Notes under the pieces: generated by a model
Told to the model about the DNA's origin: nothing
Seen by the model: only the letters and a program-made list of their open reading frames with translations
The model's database searches: none
DNA from: Mesostigma viride
Taxonomy: Eukaryota > Streptophyta > Mesostigmatophyceae > Mesostigmatales > Mesostigmataceae
Direction of reading: 5' to 3'
Length of the DNA stretch: 64,000 nucleotides
NCBI GenBank assembly: GCA_009746045.1
Contig: RPFO01001885.1
Span: 33,501-97,500 of the forward strand
In this document: one piece after another, positions 32,454 to 43,909 of the stretch
How the letters are laid out: each line of letters begins with the position of its first letter
Position numbering within the stretch: the stretch's first letter is position 1
Program-made: the position numbers and the translations under genes

Positions 32454-33045
32454 TTCCAACCCAGCTACCTCGTGCCTGGTTAAGCTATCCCCAGGTTGTG
32501 AAGTGGGCCTGGCTTCACTGAGGGTGGAAAGTTAGGTTAAATAGTGCCGGAACCTTTTGCCCACTGAGGCAAATCGGTCCGTCACACTATTTTGCCCGGA
32601 ATAACCACTTCCGAGAACCCAAGTTAATTCGGCCGAATTAACTTGGGTGCTCGGAAGTGGTTATTCCGGGCAAAATAGTGTGACGGACCGATTTGCCTCA
32701 GTGGGCAAAAGCCGAATTAACTTGGGTGCTCGGAAGTGGTTATTCCGGGCAAAATAGTGTGACGGACCGATTTGCCTCAGTGGGCAAAAGGTTCCGGCAC
32801 TATTTAACCTAACTAAAACCTGGCCTCGTGGAGGGTGGGTTGAATATGAGACATCCGCCTAGGCCACTGAGCACGCACCACTAAATGCGCCGGAGCTGTC
32901 CGGATTCGAACCCCTGACCTCCAAGGTGCACAGGTTTTAGTTAGGTTAAATAGTGCCGGAACCTTTTGCCCACTGAGGCAAATCGGTCCGGAACACTATT
33001 TTGCCCGGAATAACCACTTCCGAGCACCCAAGTTAATTCGGCCGA

Positions 33046-34287
33046 TGAGGGGTCCACCACTTCGGTGCGCACTCAGCACGGCATAACCCCGCCCTGCCCA
33101 CTGCAGACCGGCGTCTGGCAGGGTTGCGTCCTGTCGCCGTACCTGTTTATTATTGTAGTGGATTATGTTATGCGCCAGGCACGTGCTCGCTTTGCTAGCA
33201 TTGCAGGCCGTGCCCCTGGCCTAGCGATCACGAACGAGCTTGGGGAAGGGGGGCCGACTAACAAGCAGAATTTACTAGCTGACCTCATTTATGCCGACGA
33301 CATCACGCTCATCGAGAAGCCGGAGTCTGCCCAACTTTGGCTGGACTGCCTGGCGCTCGAGGCTCGGGCGGTTGGTCTAGAAATCAGCCCCAAAACGGAG
33401 GCCCTGGCCCTCGGCATGGCAGGGCCCCCACCCACACTCCGCCTCTTAGACGATGCCGAGGTCAACTACCCTACTTCAGGCCGCTTCAAGCTGCTCGGCA
33501 GTTGGCTTCCTGACTGCGAGGACGACATGACGACACGGATCGGCATGGCGTGGGCGCACCTCCATGACCACCGCCGCTGGTGGAGCAACCCCGCCCTACC
33601 CCGGATCGTCAAGCGTGACCTCTTCAAGGTCGTCATTCTGACGATCCTGACCTACGGCGCCGAGACGTGGACACTGATGCAGGAGCTGGAGCAACGACTC
33701 GACGGCGCCGTCACCAAGATGCTGCGCAAGGCCCTTAACATCCCCTTTGGTTTGCACGTTAGTAATGAGGATTTGTACGCTGATTTGCCCTATGTTTCCC
33801 ACATTATTAGGCACAGGCGCCTGGGCCTAGCCGGGCACCTGGCCCGCACAGATCAGGTAGATACATCAGATAGACTAGCTGGCACCAAGCCCGCCCAGCC
33901 TGGGCGATATGTCCTCACCTGGCGTGCCCCCGGCCGCGCGCGGCAGGGCCGCCACCCGTGGACTTTTCGTGATAGACTCGGCATGGACATGTGCTACACT
34001 AGACGTGACGGGCTCACCCCCGGGCAGCCTCCTGGTTTGTCTGTAATATGGAGGCAGATGGTGCGCAAGGATAGATGGCAAGTAGTGATGAAGGAGACCA
34101 CCCCCAAGCCTGTGGGGGCTCCGCGTGTGACCAAGTATGGCATTCATAGCGATTCGGGCCGCGGTGCCCACACCCCTGTAACTAGGACCTAGATAGCTTA
34201 TACCATCCATTCCATCCCATGTTCCCCTCCCACTGAGGACTTATGCTCACGTGACGCAGTCACGTGTCTATTAATTAATTAATTAAT
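33046..34287 (+). mobile_element. 5'-truncated LINE with RT remnant
   Basis: RT C-terminal half, a short 3' UTR, hairpin CACGTGAC-GCA-GTCACGTG (34248-34266) and a (TTAA)n tail (34271-34289). It sits in the loop of the foldback element. The matching part of the inner hairpin arm on its right is missing, so about 55 bp of target were lost. Confidence 0.8.
33065..34192 (+). CDS. LINE reverse transcriptase, C-terminal half
   Basis: A 375-codon open frame. The 5' part of RT is absent, so the start codon is arbitrary. GVWQGCVLSPYLF is the RT motif with the QGxxLSP signature, and LADLIYADDITL holds the catalytic YADD box. KLLGSWL, an ILTYGAETWTL motif and HIIRHRRLGLAGHLAR are typical of the thumb and C-terminal region of non-LTR elements. 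No stop or frameshift interrupts it, so this insertion is fairly young. An endonuclease would have been encoded upstream and is not present. Confidence 0.88.
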   Translation: MRTQHGITPPCPLQTGVWQGCVLSPYLFIIVVDYVMRQARARFASIAGRAPGLAITNELGEGGPTNKQNLLADLIYADDITLIEKPESAQLWLDCLALEARAVGLEISPKTEALALGMAGPPPTLRLLDDAEVNYPTSGRFKLLGSWLPDCEDDMTTRIGMAWAHLHDHRRWWSNPALPRIVKRDLFKVVILTILTYGAETWTLMQELEQRLDGAVTKMLRKALNIPFGLHVSNEDLYADLPYVSHIIRHRRLGLAGHLARTDQVDTSDRLAGTKPAQPGRYVLTWRAPGRARQGRHPWTFRDRLGMDMCYTRRDGLTPGQPPGLSVIWRQMVRKDRWQVVMKETTPKPVGAPRVTKYGIHSDSGRGAHTPVTRT

Positions 34288-34667
34288 AGTGTTCCGGACC
34301 GATTTGCCTCAGTGGGCAAAAGGTTCCGGCACTATTTAACCTAACTAAAACCTGTGCACCTTGGAGGTCAGGGGTTCGAATCCAGACAGCTCCGGCGCAT
34401 TTAGTGGTGCGTGCTCAGTGGCCTAGGCGGATGTCTCATATTCAACCCACCCTCCACGAGGCCAGGTTTTAGTTAGGTTAAATAGTGCCGGAACCTTTTG
34501 CCCACTGAGGCAAATCGGTCCGTCACACTATTTTGCCCGGAATAACCAAGTTAATTCGGCCGAATTAACTTGGGTGCTCGGAAGTGGTTATTCCGGGCAA
34601 AATAGTGTGACGGACCGATTTGCCTCAGTGGGCAAAAGGTTCCGGCACTATTTAACCTAACTTGGAA

Positions 34668-35934
34668 GGGTTCACAGAGGGTGCTGTGGTGCTGTCAACA
34701 GCAGTAATTGGTGGCTCATGGCTACTGCTGGGCATGCTGGAGTTGCCAGATAGAAGTAGTGAGTCCATGCTTAAAGACTCTTCCCCAGGCACGTCTGCCA
34801 TGGGAGAATAATACTTCTTAATTCTATGACAGCTCACCCTGTGACGCTTCCCATTGATATTGTGCTTGACCTCCACGGTCTTGCTGTTTTTGGTAAATCC
34901 ACGGATGGTAACTGGACCTAGCCAAGTTCCAACCTTACCAAAGCTGTTTTCCTTGTAATAGAGGACTTGATCACCTTTTTGGAATACTGGCCTGCCGGGA
35001 TGGGTTTTATCTTTTTCTGCCAGTTTTGCTAAGGTTTGTGCACGTGCAGTGTTGTACAGTGCTATCACCTCTGGGGGATAATATACACCTGCCTGCAGTC
35101 CTGCTGGGATTACCTCACCCCACTTGGCATGCAGGACAAGTCTCATGTTTAGGGTTGTGCACATTTCATGACACCAGAGTGCCCTGTCACAATAGACCCC
35201 TGAAGTTGCATCCTTGGAGGGATTTTTGGCTAGTAGGGTTTTGACAGATCTGATGGTTCTTTCAATGACCCCCTGACCCTCATGACCCTCATGACCCTCA
35301 TGACCCTCATGACCCTCATGACCCTCCAGCCCAGCAATCTCTATTGCTTCACACCCTTCCAAGTCAGTCAGACAAGAAAATTGTTGATCAAGCAAAATTC
35401 TGTCAACTGGGTAGAATCTGGGTAAAGCAATCATGAGTGCAACACGTAGCTGCCCTGCAGACATGCCAGGTAGCCGGGTTCCATTACTGTGAACCTGGAC
35501 CATGAATCTTTTAGGATCAAGTAGGGTTGAACATCTTTGTTGATGTGCATCACATCCCCGGCCCACTATCATGCCTCTAGTGGTGGAAGGAGTTGCAATA
35601 TGCCATTTTTGAGGTTTGGGGCTGTGAAACTGACATTCTTGACAGTGTTGTTGTCTAGCCAGTTTTACTGCATTCCTGAGTCAGTTTTCCCATGCTACTA
35701 CCCCCCAGCCGTCTGGCCAGTTCCTCAGCCACTGTTTCATGACCCATGGCTAGGTGCAGCTGATGAGCAAGCTCCTTGATATCTATGGAGTTGTCAACAG
35801 TAGGGGGTAGTGCTTTTATGTAGGGTTCCAGTACAGGGTGTTGGGAGGACAGTAAGGTTGCTGCCTCAAAATCAATTATGCCCTGGCTGCCATCCCCAAT
35901 GGTAATGAGATCATCATCCTCAGAGTAAGCAAGG
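34668..35934 (-). pseudogene. Copia-2 integrase
   Basis: Begins with HLAYSEDDD next to the CACTA insertion. The zinc-binding part follows (HQLHLAMGH … CQECQFH), with a frameshift near 35650 between the histidines and cysteines. The core shows RILLDQQFS for the second Asp and GVIERTIRSVKTLL for the catalytic Glu; the first Asp position is not convincing. The C-terminal part (GDQVLYYKE, GTWLGPVTI, KRHRVSCHRIKKYY) resembles integrase C-terminal domains. A 9-bp repeat expands the stretch before the Glu. The reading frame continues directly into the protease region. Confidence 0.8.
35270..35328. repeat. 9-bp minisatellite CATGACCCT within the integrase
   Basis: Six tandem units encode repeated His-Glu-Gly between the second catalytic Asp and the catalytic Glu. 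All units are a multiple of three bases, so the frame is kept. Confidence 0.92.
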
Positions 35935-36589
35935 TGCACTAGGAAGTCGGAAAAAATTCGTCCTGAGATTTCTTGAGATTGTCCTGAGTTTTTTTTTTAG
36001 AAATCCTGAGAAATCCTGAGATATCTTGAGATTGTCTTGAGATTTTTCTTAATTTTTCCTGAGATAGTCCTGATTTTTCCTGATTTTTTTCGTCTTCACA
36101 AAATCTGGTAAGTGCACACCTCGGGTCCTGAGATTTCTGGTGAAAAACTCAGGTCTTGAGATTTTGACTTTGTAGTGAAAATCTCAGGACAAAATCTCAG
36201 GACAATCTCAGGACAATCTCAGGACAAAATCTCAGGACAATCTCAGGACAAAAAAACGAGTAGAATCTCAAGAAAATCTCAGGACAAAAAAACGAGTAGA
36301 ATCTCAAGAAAATCAAGAACATGCACAGGCGAATTCTCCAGCCATTCTGGGACAAAAAAATGGTGTTATCAGGGACCGTCAGAAATACGACAATGCAAGA
36401 TGATTACAACAGGGGCACGACTCACAATCAGTGCATTTATTACATTGATAAATATTCTTTTAAAAAATCTTTTATTCATAGGCAAAAAATAAATCACAAC
36501 AAAAAGAGGATTGTTTCTTCATCGTTTGGCAGATCTTGTAGATCATTTGGTTCTTCATTTACTCTTTACCGAATCCACCTTCGTCCACC

Positions 36590-37467
36590 ACCTCCACGCC
36601 GCCCTCTCACAGCACGTGACGCCCATTGCTGCAGATGTGGCGGCACTTGGCGGCACGCTGGCTGCTGAGCTCCCCACCATCCCCACCGCCACCGCCGCCC
36701 TCCTCGCCTCCACCCCTCCCCCTCCCTCCGCCTCCACCGACTCCATCACCGCCCAGCTCCGCGACATCGACCAGCGTCTTAAGGACAACGCCATTGCTAT
36801 CGAGGTTCTGCAGAACACCGCAGGCCTCACCGCCCAGGCGGTGAAGGACATTGCCGCCAAGCCAGCCCCGGCTGGCCTGGCCGGCGATGCTCCTCCCATC
36901 ACCACCTGGGCGGACATGCTTAAGCAACACACCACCTCCACCACCTCCGCCGTCGCAGCCCAGCTTCAACGGCAGACGCTTGACCTCCGCGAGGAGGCCG
37001 AGCTCGCCAAGCGCAGCCTCAACGTCATTGTCAAGAATCTCAAGATGGAGGAAGGTGAGAATTCCGAGAAGCTTGCGCGTGCTTTTGAGAGAGAAATCCT
37101 TGATCGCATGGGCCTTACTGGTGAGATCGAGCTGGCCGCCCACCGCCTTCCCCGCGCGCGGGGTAAGGCAGGGCCGCCCCCGCTCCTTCTCACCTTTAAG
37201 ACCCCGGCGGACAAGATTTCTTTTCTCAGACGCCGCAAGCGGCTCGAGAAGACTCTCTTCACCCTTGATGACGACTTGACCCTGGCGCAGCAACAACGGC
37301 GACGGGAGCTATGGCCGACCTACCTCCAGCTCCGGCAGACCAAGGCGGGGCAGCCGGTGTACTGGAAGGGGGCGGCCATCTACGTCGGCCACAAGCCCTG
37401 GCAGGCGACCCCCGCGGCCCCAGCGACTCCAGACACATCATTCCAAAAAGCCATTTTTCCACCCTGA
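36590..37467 (+). pseudogene. LINE ORF1 protein, N-terminally truncated and cut at its C-terminus
   Basis: From HVTPIAADVAALGG onward this is nearly identical to residues 180-470 of the ORF1 at 53277: coiled coil (TAQLRDIDQRLKDNAIAIE), RRM-like core (RSLNVIVKNLK, AAHRLPRARGKAG) and TLDDDLTLAQQQRRRELWP. The last codons come from the inserted CACAT element. No frameshift within the LINE part. Confidence 0.9.
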
Positions 37468-37591
37468 AAATTATTCTAGGATAGGCTAATGATTAGTTTG
37501 GCCTCAAATTTGGCACCAAGGTGCCTAATCAGATATCTTATGGTGGCATGTGGTCAAATAATTTTTTGGGAGTCGGCAGCATGGTAACATG

Positions 37592-38490
37592 GTGACATTT
37601 GCTAGCATAAAAATACCGAATTTTCAGCACTTTCTGGCATGTATGCGTATATAATGACATCAAATGAACTCAGTTGGGCCTGGAACTTTGCACATGTTAT
37701 AAACACATCCCATGCAGCATGCCCACAAAGTTTCAGGCTGGTTGGATCACAAAATGGTGACAGATGCTAGCATAAATACCCCCAAAATGCAGTTTTTCAG
37801 GGTTTTCCAAGGGTTTCATCACACATATGCATATATAATGACACCAAATGAACTCAGTTGGGCGTGGAACTTTGCATATGTTCTAAACACATCCCATGCA
37901 GCATGCCCACAAAGTTTCAGGCTGGTTGGATGACAAATTGGTGACAGATGCTAGCATAAACACCACAAAAATGCAGTTTTTCAGGGTTTTCCAAGGGTTT
38001 CATCACACATTTGCATATATAATGACATCAAATGAACTCAGTTGGACCTGGGACTTGGCACATGTTCGAAACACATCCCATGCAGCCTGCCCACAAAGCT
38101 TCAGGCTGGTTGGATGACAAACTGGTGACAAATGCTAGCATAAATACCACAAAAATGCAGTTTTTCATGGTTTTCAAGGGTTTCATCACACATGTGCATA
38201 TATAATGACATCAAATGAACTCAGTTGGACCTGGAACTTGGCACATGTTCGAAACACATCCCATGCAGCCTGCCCACAAAGCTTCAGGCTGGTTGGATAA
38301 CAAATTGGTGACAGATGCTAGCATAAATACCACAGAAAAAGCAGCTTTCTATGTTCTTCCAAGGGTTTCATGGCAATCATTCCACCTTGGTGTACAGAAG
38401 GTTCCAAACAACACATCATTACATTATGCATCATATTTACAATGCAGGAAGGCATACTTGGGGGCACATGCCTATAGTACAATGCATTAA
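37592..38490. repeat. 184-bp satellite-like array
   Basis: The marker GTGACANATGCTAGCATAAA occurs at 37592, 37757, 37941, 38125 and 38308. Units share CCCACAAAGYTTCAGGCTGG and ATATATAATGACATCAAATG. It aligns with the 171-bp array at 16.7-17.5 kb through CAAAGTTT…TGA…GTGAC…TGCTAGCATAAAT. Confidence 0.88.
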
Positions 38491-38799
38491 TAACAAAGCT
38501 CTAGCCAGCTAGCTAGCTATATAGTGGCTAATGCCACACCCGGGGGCACGTTCTCACGGCCCTGCATCCTTTTCCTTTTCTTCTTCTCTGCATCTGACAG
38601 GGGCCTGCCCCCCATCTTCTCATCCACCAGCCTGGTGAGCACCCTGACGTTGGTGACTTGCGTCAGCTACCCTACCCCCATGGCACGCTTGGCCTTACGC
38701 TTGGTGAAGGTGGAGGGGACCGTGGGTGCGACAGTTGGTCTGGGTTTTCATCACCCCCTTCCTCCAGTGCATGCGTGTGCTCCAACGCCTAAGCAGAGA

Positions 38800-39084
<285 letters not shown>

Positions 39085-39090
39085 GTCATA

Positions 39091-39916
39091 CCCTCCCTCC
39101 CTCCCTCCCTCCCTCCCTCCCTCCCTCCCTCCCTCCCTCCTCCCTCCCTCCCTCCCTCCCTCCCTCCCTCCCCCTCCCTCCCTCCTCCCTCCCTCCCTCC
39201 CTCCCTCCCTCCCTCCCTCCTCCTCCCTCCCTCCCTCCTCCCTCCCTCCCTCCCTCCCTCCCTCCTCCCTCCCTCCCTCCCTCCCTCCCTCCCTCCCTCC
39301 CTCCCTCCCTCCCTCCCTCCCTCCCCCTCCCTCCCTCCCTCCCTCCCTCCCTCCCTCCTCCTCCCTCCCTCCCTCCCTCCTCCCTCCCTCCCTCCCTCCC
39401 TCCTCCCTCCCTCCCTCCCTCCCTCCCTCCCTCCCTCCCTCCCCCTCCCTCCCTCCCTCCCTCCTCCCTCCCTCCCTCCCTCCCTCCTCCTCCCTCCCTC
39501 CCTCCCTCCCTCCCTCCCTCCTCCCTCCCTCCCTCCTCCCTCCCTCCCTCCCTCCCTCCCTCCCTCCCTCCCTCCTCCCTCCTCCCTCCCTCCCTCCCTC
39601 CCTCCCTCCCTCCCTCCCTCCCTCCTCCCTCCCTCCCTCCCTCCCTCCCTCCTCCCTCCCTCCCTCCCTCCCTCCCTCCCTCCCTCCCTCCTCTCCTCCC
39701 TCCTCCCTCCCTCCCTCCCTCCCTCCCTCCCTCCCTCCCTCCCCCTCCCTCCCTCCCTCCCCCTCCTCCCTCCCTCCCTCCCTCCTCCCTCCCTCCTCCT
39801 CCCTCCCTCCCTCCCTCCCTCCCTCCCTCCCTCCCTCCCTCCCTCCCTCCCTCCCTCCCCCTCCCTCCCTCCCTCCTCCCTCCCTCCCTCCCTCCCTCCC
39901 TCCCTCCCCCTCCCTC
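39091..39916. repeat. (CCCT)n polypyrimidine tract, about 830 bp
   Basis: CCCT tetramers with scattered CCT and CCCCCT variants; one strand is entirely pyrimidine. Such mirror-like homopurine tracts can form triplex DNA and are prone to assembly error. A 502-codon frame runs through it, which is not a gene. Confidence 0.97.
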
Positions 39917-41734
39917 ATTCATACACCCGTTCATTCATGCATGCAGCCGCTCATCATTAACACGCCTCCGTTGGGAAACTCACGGGGTATGAACTATGAA
40001 ACGGGCGGTAAGAAAGGAAGAAGGAGCCGCCTCCCCAACATGCCGCCCGGCAAAGGCAGCGATGGGCCGTCCAGGAGGGAAACACTGCGCTTTCCCTTGT
40101 ACGCCGGGGTGCGCAGGCGACGTGCGGGCACTGTCGCGTGTAAATTTGCCTGCCCGCCCCAGTCCTTCTCGGAACGCCTCCCCAGAGCATGCCGTCATGG
40201 TAAGAGCTCTTTTCGCCCGTCGCCGGAAGCTTAAACAACAAGAATACGCCGGTTAATGACCAGAAAATGGGGGGTTGTCGACGTTATAAACCAGTAGCTG
40301 TGGTTTTTCCCGCACCCCGAGCACACTCCGGACGGGGCCAGCAAGCCCCGCCCGCAGGATAAACACCGGGCGATGTTGCTGCGCCCAAGGTAAGTCATAT
40401 AGCTGCAAGAAAAGACGTAAAAGCGATTAAAAGCACGACATGCAGTGTTGCCCCTGTCAGCGCTCCTATAATTCTCACTTTTTCGCGGAAGGGGCGTAAA
40501 AATCGGAAACGCAAAATTAAGGGAAATCCATCGCTGGGTTTCTTTGAAATGATGTTAGGAACTGGTAGAATGTGTCCATAACCAACGAGAGCATGTTTTT
40601 CCTGTCTGTGTTTTACCTTGCACACACACGGGTCGGGCCGGTTGGTGTGCAAAACGCCCGCCTGCTGCCCACGTGCCCTCGCTGCAGAAAAAAAAGAAAC
40701 TGTTTTTCAGGTTTTTTAATGTACGATCATTTTCCTTATGTAATTGCCGTCCGAACAAGCGAAATAACGTCCAAAATGGTTGCGTAATCAGCTCGCAATA
40801 AATTTTCGCGTCACCATAGCCGTGCACACCGAATTTCAGTCAACATTGCACGGCACACCGAATTTCGTCAAATTTCGCGCGGGAATTACCGGGGTGCGCA
40901 AGGCGCGGCGTCGGACTGATGTGGACGCCCCAGCTTAGGGGAATACAGCAGTAGTAGTAGAATAGATAGACCGTGGCCATGTACATGTACGCCTCCTAGA
41001 GGCCCTATTCCAGCTAAGCCACGCGCTTTATGTAATCATGTACGTGTGTGCCTATGATGAGCCACACTCCAGACGATGCCTAGTTTTATTTAGTAATGCT
41101 GTGCCCATGCAGAGAGCTGCTCTCTGCTGAGATGCCACGCTCTAGTTTTTGTATAGCCATGATGATCTTCCCCCTCACAGGCATGCTCCCCCCTTACCCG
41201 GGCATAGCGTGATAGACCATGAGGGTGCGGGTGCCCTGGTGCACCTAGAGCAGGGGTAGCTTACATTCCCACCCTTGCATGAAGTAGCCTAGAATGTATT
41301 AAAAGCCATATGCCCCTTCTCAGGGCTATGTGCTACATCTACTCCCAACGGAGTGATGTTGATAATTAATTAATTAATTAATTCATTTACTCTGCCAAAC
41401 TGTGCTTCGTTGCACATTTACCTGCACGCATAAACCAGGAAGGGGGAAAAACAGCATTAAACAGGACCATGATTAGAAACGCTGGGCTGCAGCATGTGCA
41501 CATGTACACCTAACCAGACCAAAGGCATAGCAAACAACATCATGCTCGGCATAAAAAAAGATACTTCTGACTGGTACAAAACATTGAAAGGGTGACTTAA
41601 GTGAAAGCCTAGCACCGCCATTATTGAGATGTGCAAGACCAAGAAACCACAACATTGCATATGACCGATGCATTGAAAAAGGGAAAACACGTTTACTAAC
41701 TGTGAAGCTCCAGGGTAACTAGACTAAATTTCTT

Positions 41735-42330
41735 CAGGGCAAGGGACTAATTGAATTCAGCAAGCAAGCGTACATGCGCGCAAGGACGAGAGTGGCTAAA
41801 TAAGGAAGCAAGGGCCTAACAAAGGAAGCAAGGGACTTATTAGATTCAGCAAGCAAGCAATTGCAAGCATGCAAGGAAGAGGGGCTAACAAAGGAAGCGA
41901 GGGCCTAACAAAGGAATCAGGGGACTGATTCCATTCAGCAAGTGGTCAAGCATGCAGGGAAGGAACGGCCTAACCAAGTAGGCAAGGTCATATCAAAGGA
42001 AGCAAGGCATTAATTAAATTCAGCAAGCATGCGAGGAAGAGTGGCTTACAAAGGAAGCATGGGACTAAGAAAGGAAGCAAGGGACTAATTACATTCAGGA
42101 AGCACGCATGCAAGGAAGCAAGGGAATAAAGCAAGGAACTAATCAAATTCAGCAAGCGGCTAAACAACCAAGCAAGGGCCTAATCAAGGAAGAAAGCAAC
42201 CACGCAAAGAAGCAAGCAAGCATGCAAAGACGGAAACAAGCATGCAAGGAAGCAAGGGGTTTATCGAACTCAGCAAGCAAGCATGCAAGGAAGCAAGGAG
42301 CAAGTGAGGGACCAAGGGACTAATCAACTT
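41735..42330. repeat. Irregular minisatellite AAGGAAGCAAGGGACTAATT…ATTCAGCAAGC
   Basis: About a dozen variants of a 30-50 bp unit. The same array, differing by a few substitutions, is at 43910-44507 in the inner CACTA copy. Confidence 0.85.
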
Positions 42331-43909
42331 TATGACACTTACCACGCAGAAGGGACAACCTCATGACCGCGGAGAAGATAACATTCCGTCCCTCCTGTTG
42401 CGATTGCAAAGGGGAGAAAGAATAGTAGTGATGTAAGGAATGAATTCCAGTGCAAAATTAGGAAAATACCTTCAATAACAAAGCTAGTAAGTAGGCAAGG
42501 TAATCAAAAAGTAGGTAGCAAACTGATGACAACATGCACATACTCACGCATGGACCAACCAAGTTAGTATCTAATCTACTATGTGGCTTATGAGGAAGCA
42601 CCATGAAACATTTGACCTTACTGGCTTCATCAGAACACGTCTAGATGCTTTTCCTTTGCAAAGATAGTCGCAATTGACGCTTGGGGCTTGCATGGGATTC
42701 AGGTCTGCATGGACGTGCTTTGACAACAAACGGGCATGTACGCACAAAAATGCCCAAGGACGGTACTTCATGATGGTCATCACTACAATACGGTTCGTAG
42801 GAGACGCGAAATGAGTGAGAATGTTACCCGAGCGGTAACGAGGATTCGCACCGTTGATTTTAACATATGTTTCTTTTTTTGCGCCATTTGGCGAGCATCG
42901 ACTGGAGCCTGAACCTAGCGGGGGGAATCGTGCGGGGGAATCTTGCGGGGAAAAATTCCGAACGTGAATTTAGCGAAGTCCTACTACATTCACTAGGAAG
43001 TCGGAAAAAATTCGTCCTGAGTTTTTTTTGAGAAATCCTGAGAAATCCTGAGAAATCCTGAGATATCTTGAGATTGTCTTGAGATTTCCTGAGATTTTTC
43101 CTGAGATTGCCCTGATTTTTCCTGATTTTTTTCGTCTTCACAAAATCTGGTAAGTGCACACCTCGGGTCCTGAGATTTCTGGTGAAAAACTCAGGTCTTG
43201 AGATTTTGACTTTGTAGTGAAAATCTCAGGACAAAATCTCAGGACAATCTCAGGACAAAAAAACGAGTAGAATCTCAAGAAAATCTCAGGACAAAAAACG
43301 AGTAGAATCTCAAGAAAATCAAGAACATGCACAGGCGAATTCTCCAGCCATTCTGGGACAAAAAAATGGTGTTATCAGGGACCAACAGAAATACGACAAT
43401 GCAAGATGATTACAACAGGGGCATGACTCACAATCAGTGCATTTATTACATTGATAAATATTATTTAAAAAATCTTTTATTCATAGGCAAAAAATAAATC
43501 ACAACAAAAAGAGGATTGTTTCTTCATCGTTTGGCAGATCTTGTAGATCATTTGGTTCTTCATATACTCTGCCAAACTGTGCTTCGTTGCACATTTACCT
43601 GCACGCATAAACCAGGAAGGGGGAAAAAAGGCATTAAACAGGACCATGATTAGAAACGCTGGGCTGCAGCATGTGCACATGTACACCTAACCAGACCAAA
43701 GGCATAGCAAACAACATCATGCTCGGCATAAAAAAAGATACTTCTGACTGGTACAAAACATTGAAAGGGTGACCCAAGTGAAAGCCTAGCACCGCCATTA
43801 TTGAGATGTGCAAGACCAAGAAACCACGACATTGCATATGACCGATGCATTGAAAAAGGGAAAACACGTTTATTAACTGTGAAGCTCCAGGGTAACTAGA
43901 CTAAATTTC

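Larger units (their letters stand above)
32530..34662. mobile_element. Foldback element with hairpin ends and tRNA-like modules
   Basis: A 2,133-bp element with TIR AGTTAGGTTAAATAGTGCCGG and flanking TSD TGGAA (32525-32529, 34663-34667). From each end inward: a hairpin of about 2x100 bp centred on AATTCGGC|CGAATT (partly duplicated at the left), a module of about 125 bp bounded by CTAAAACCTG/CAGGTTTTAG, and another hairpin arm. The modules contain GGGGTTCGAATCC (minus strand near 32900, plus strand near 34372), a good pol III B box. The centre (33046-34287) is an RT-bearing LINE fragment that replaced part of the inner arm. Confidence 0.8.

Noticed and set aside
34350-34467. Possible intact tRNA in the foldback module
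   Set aside because: A good B box but no cloverleaf can be drawn; kept only as a tRNA-like module.
36566-37433. Host gene fragment captured by the CACTA element
   Set aside because: It first looked like gene capture because the LINE 3' end was missing; the rest is at 40924-41381, with a LINE TSD around both parts.
37592-38490. Regularly spaced repeats considered as a CRISPR array
   Set aside because: The whole 184-bp unit is repeated, with no unique spacers, and the context is eukaryotic transposons.
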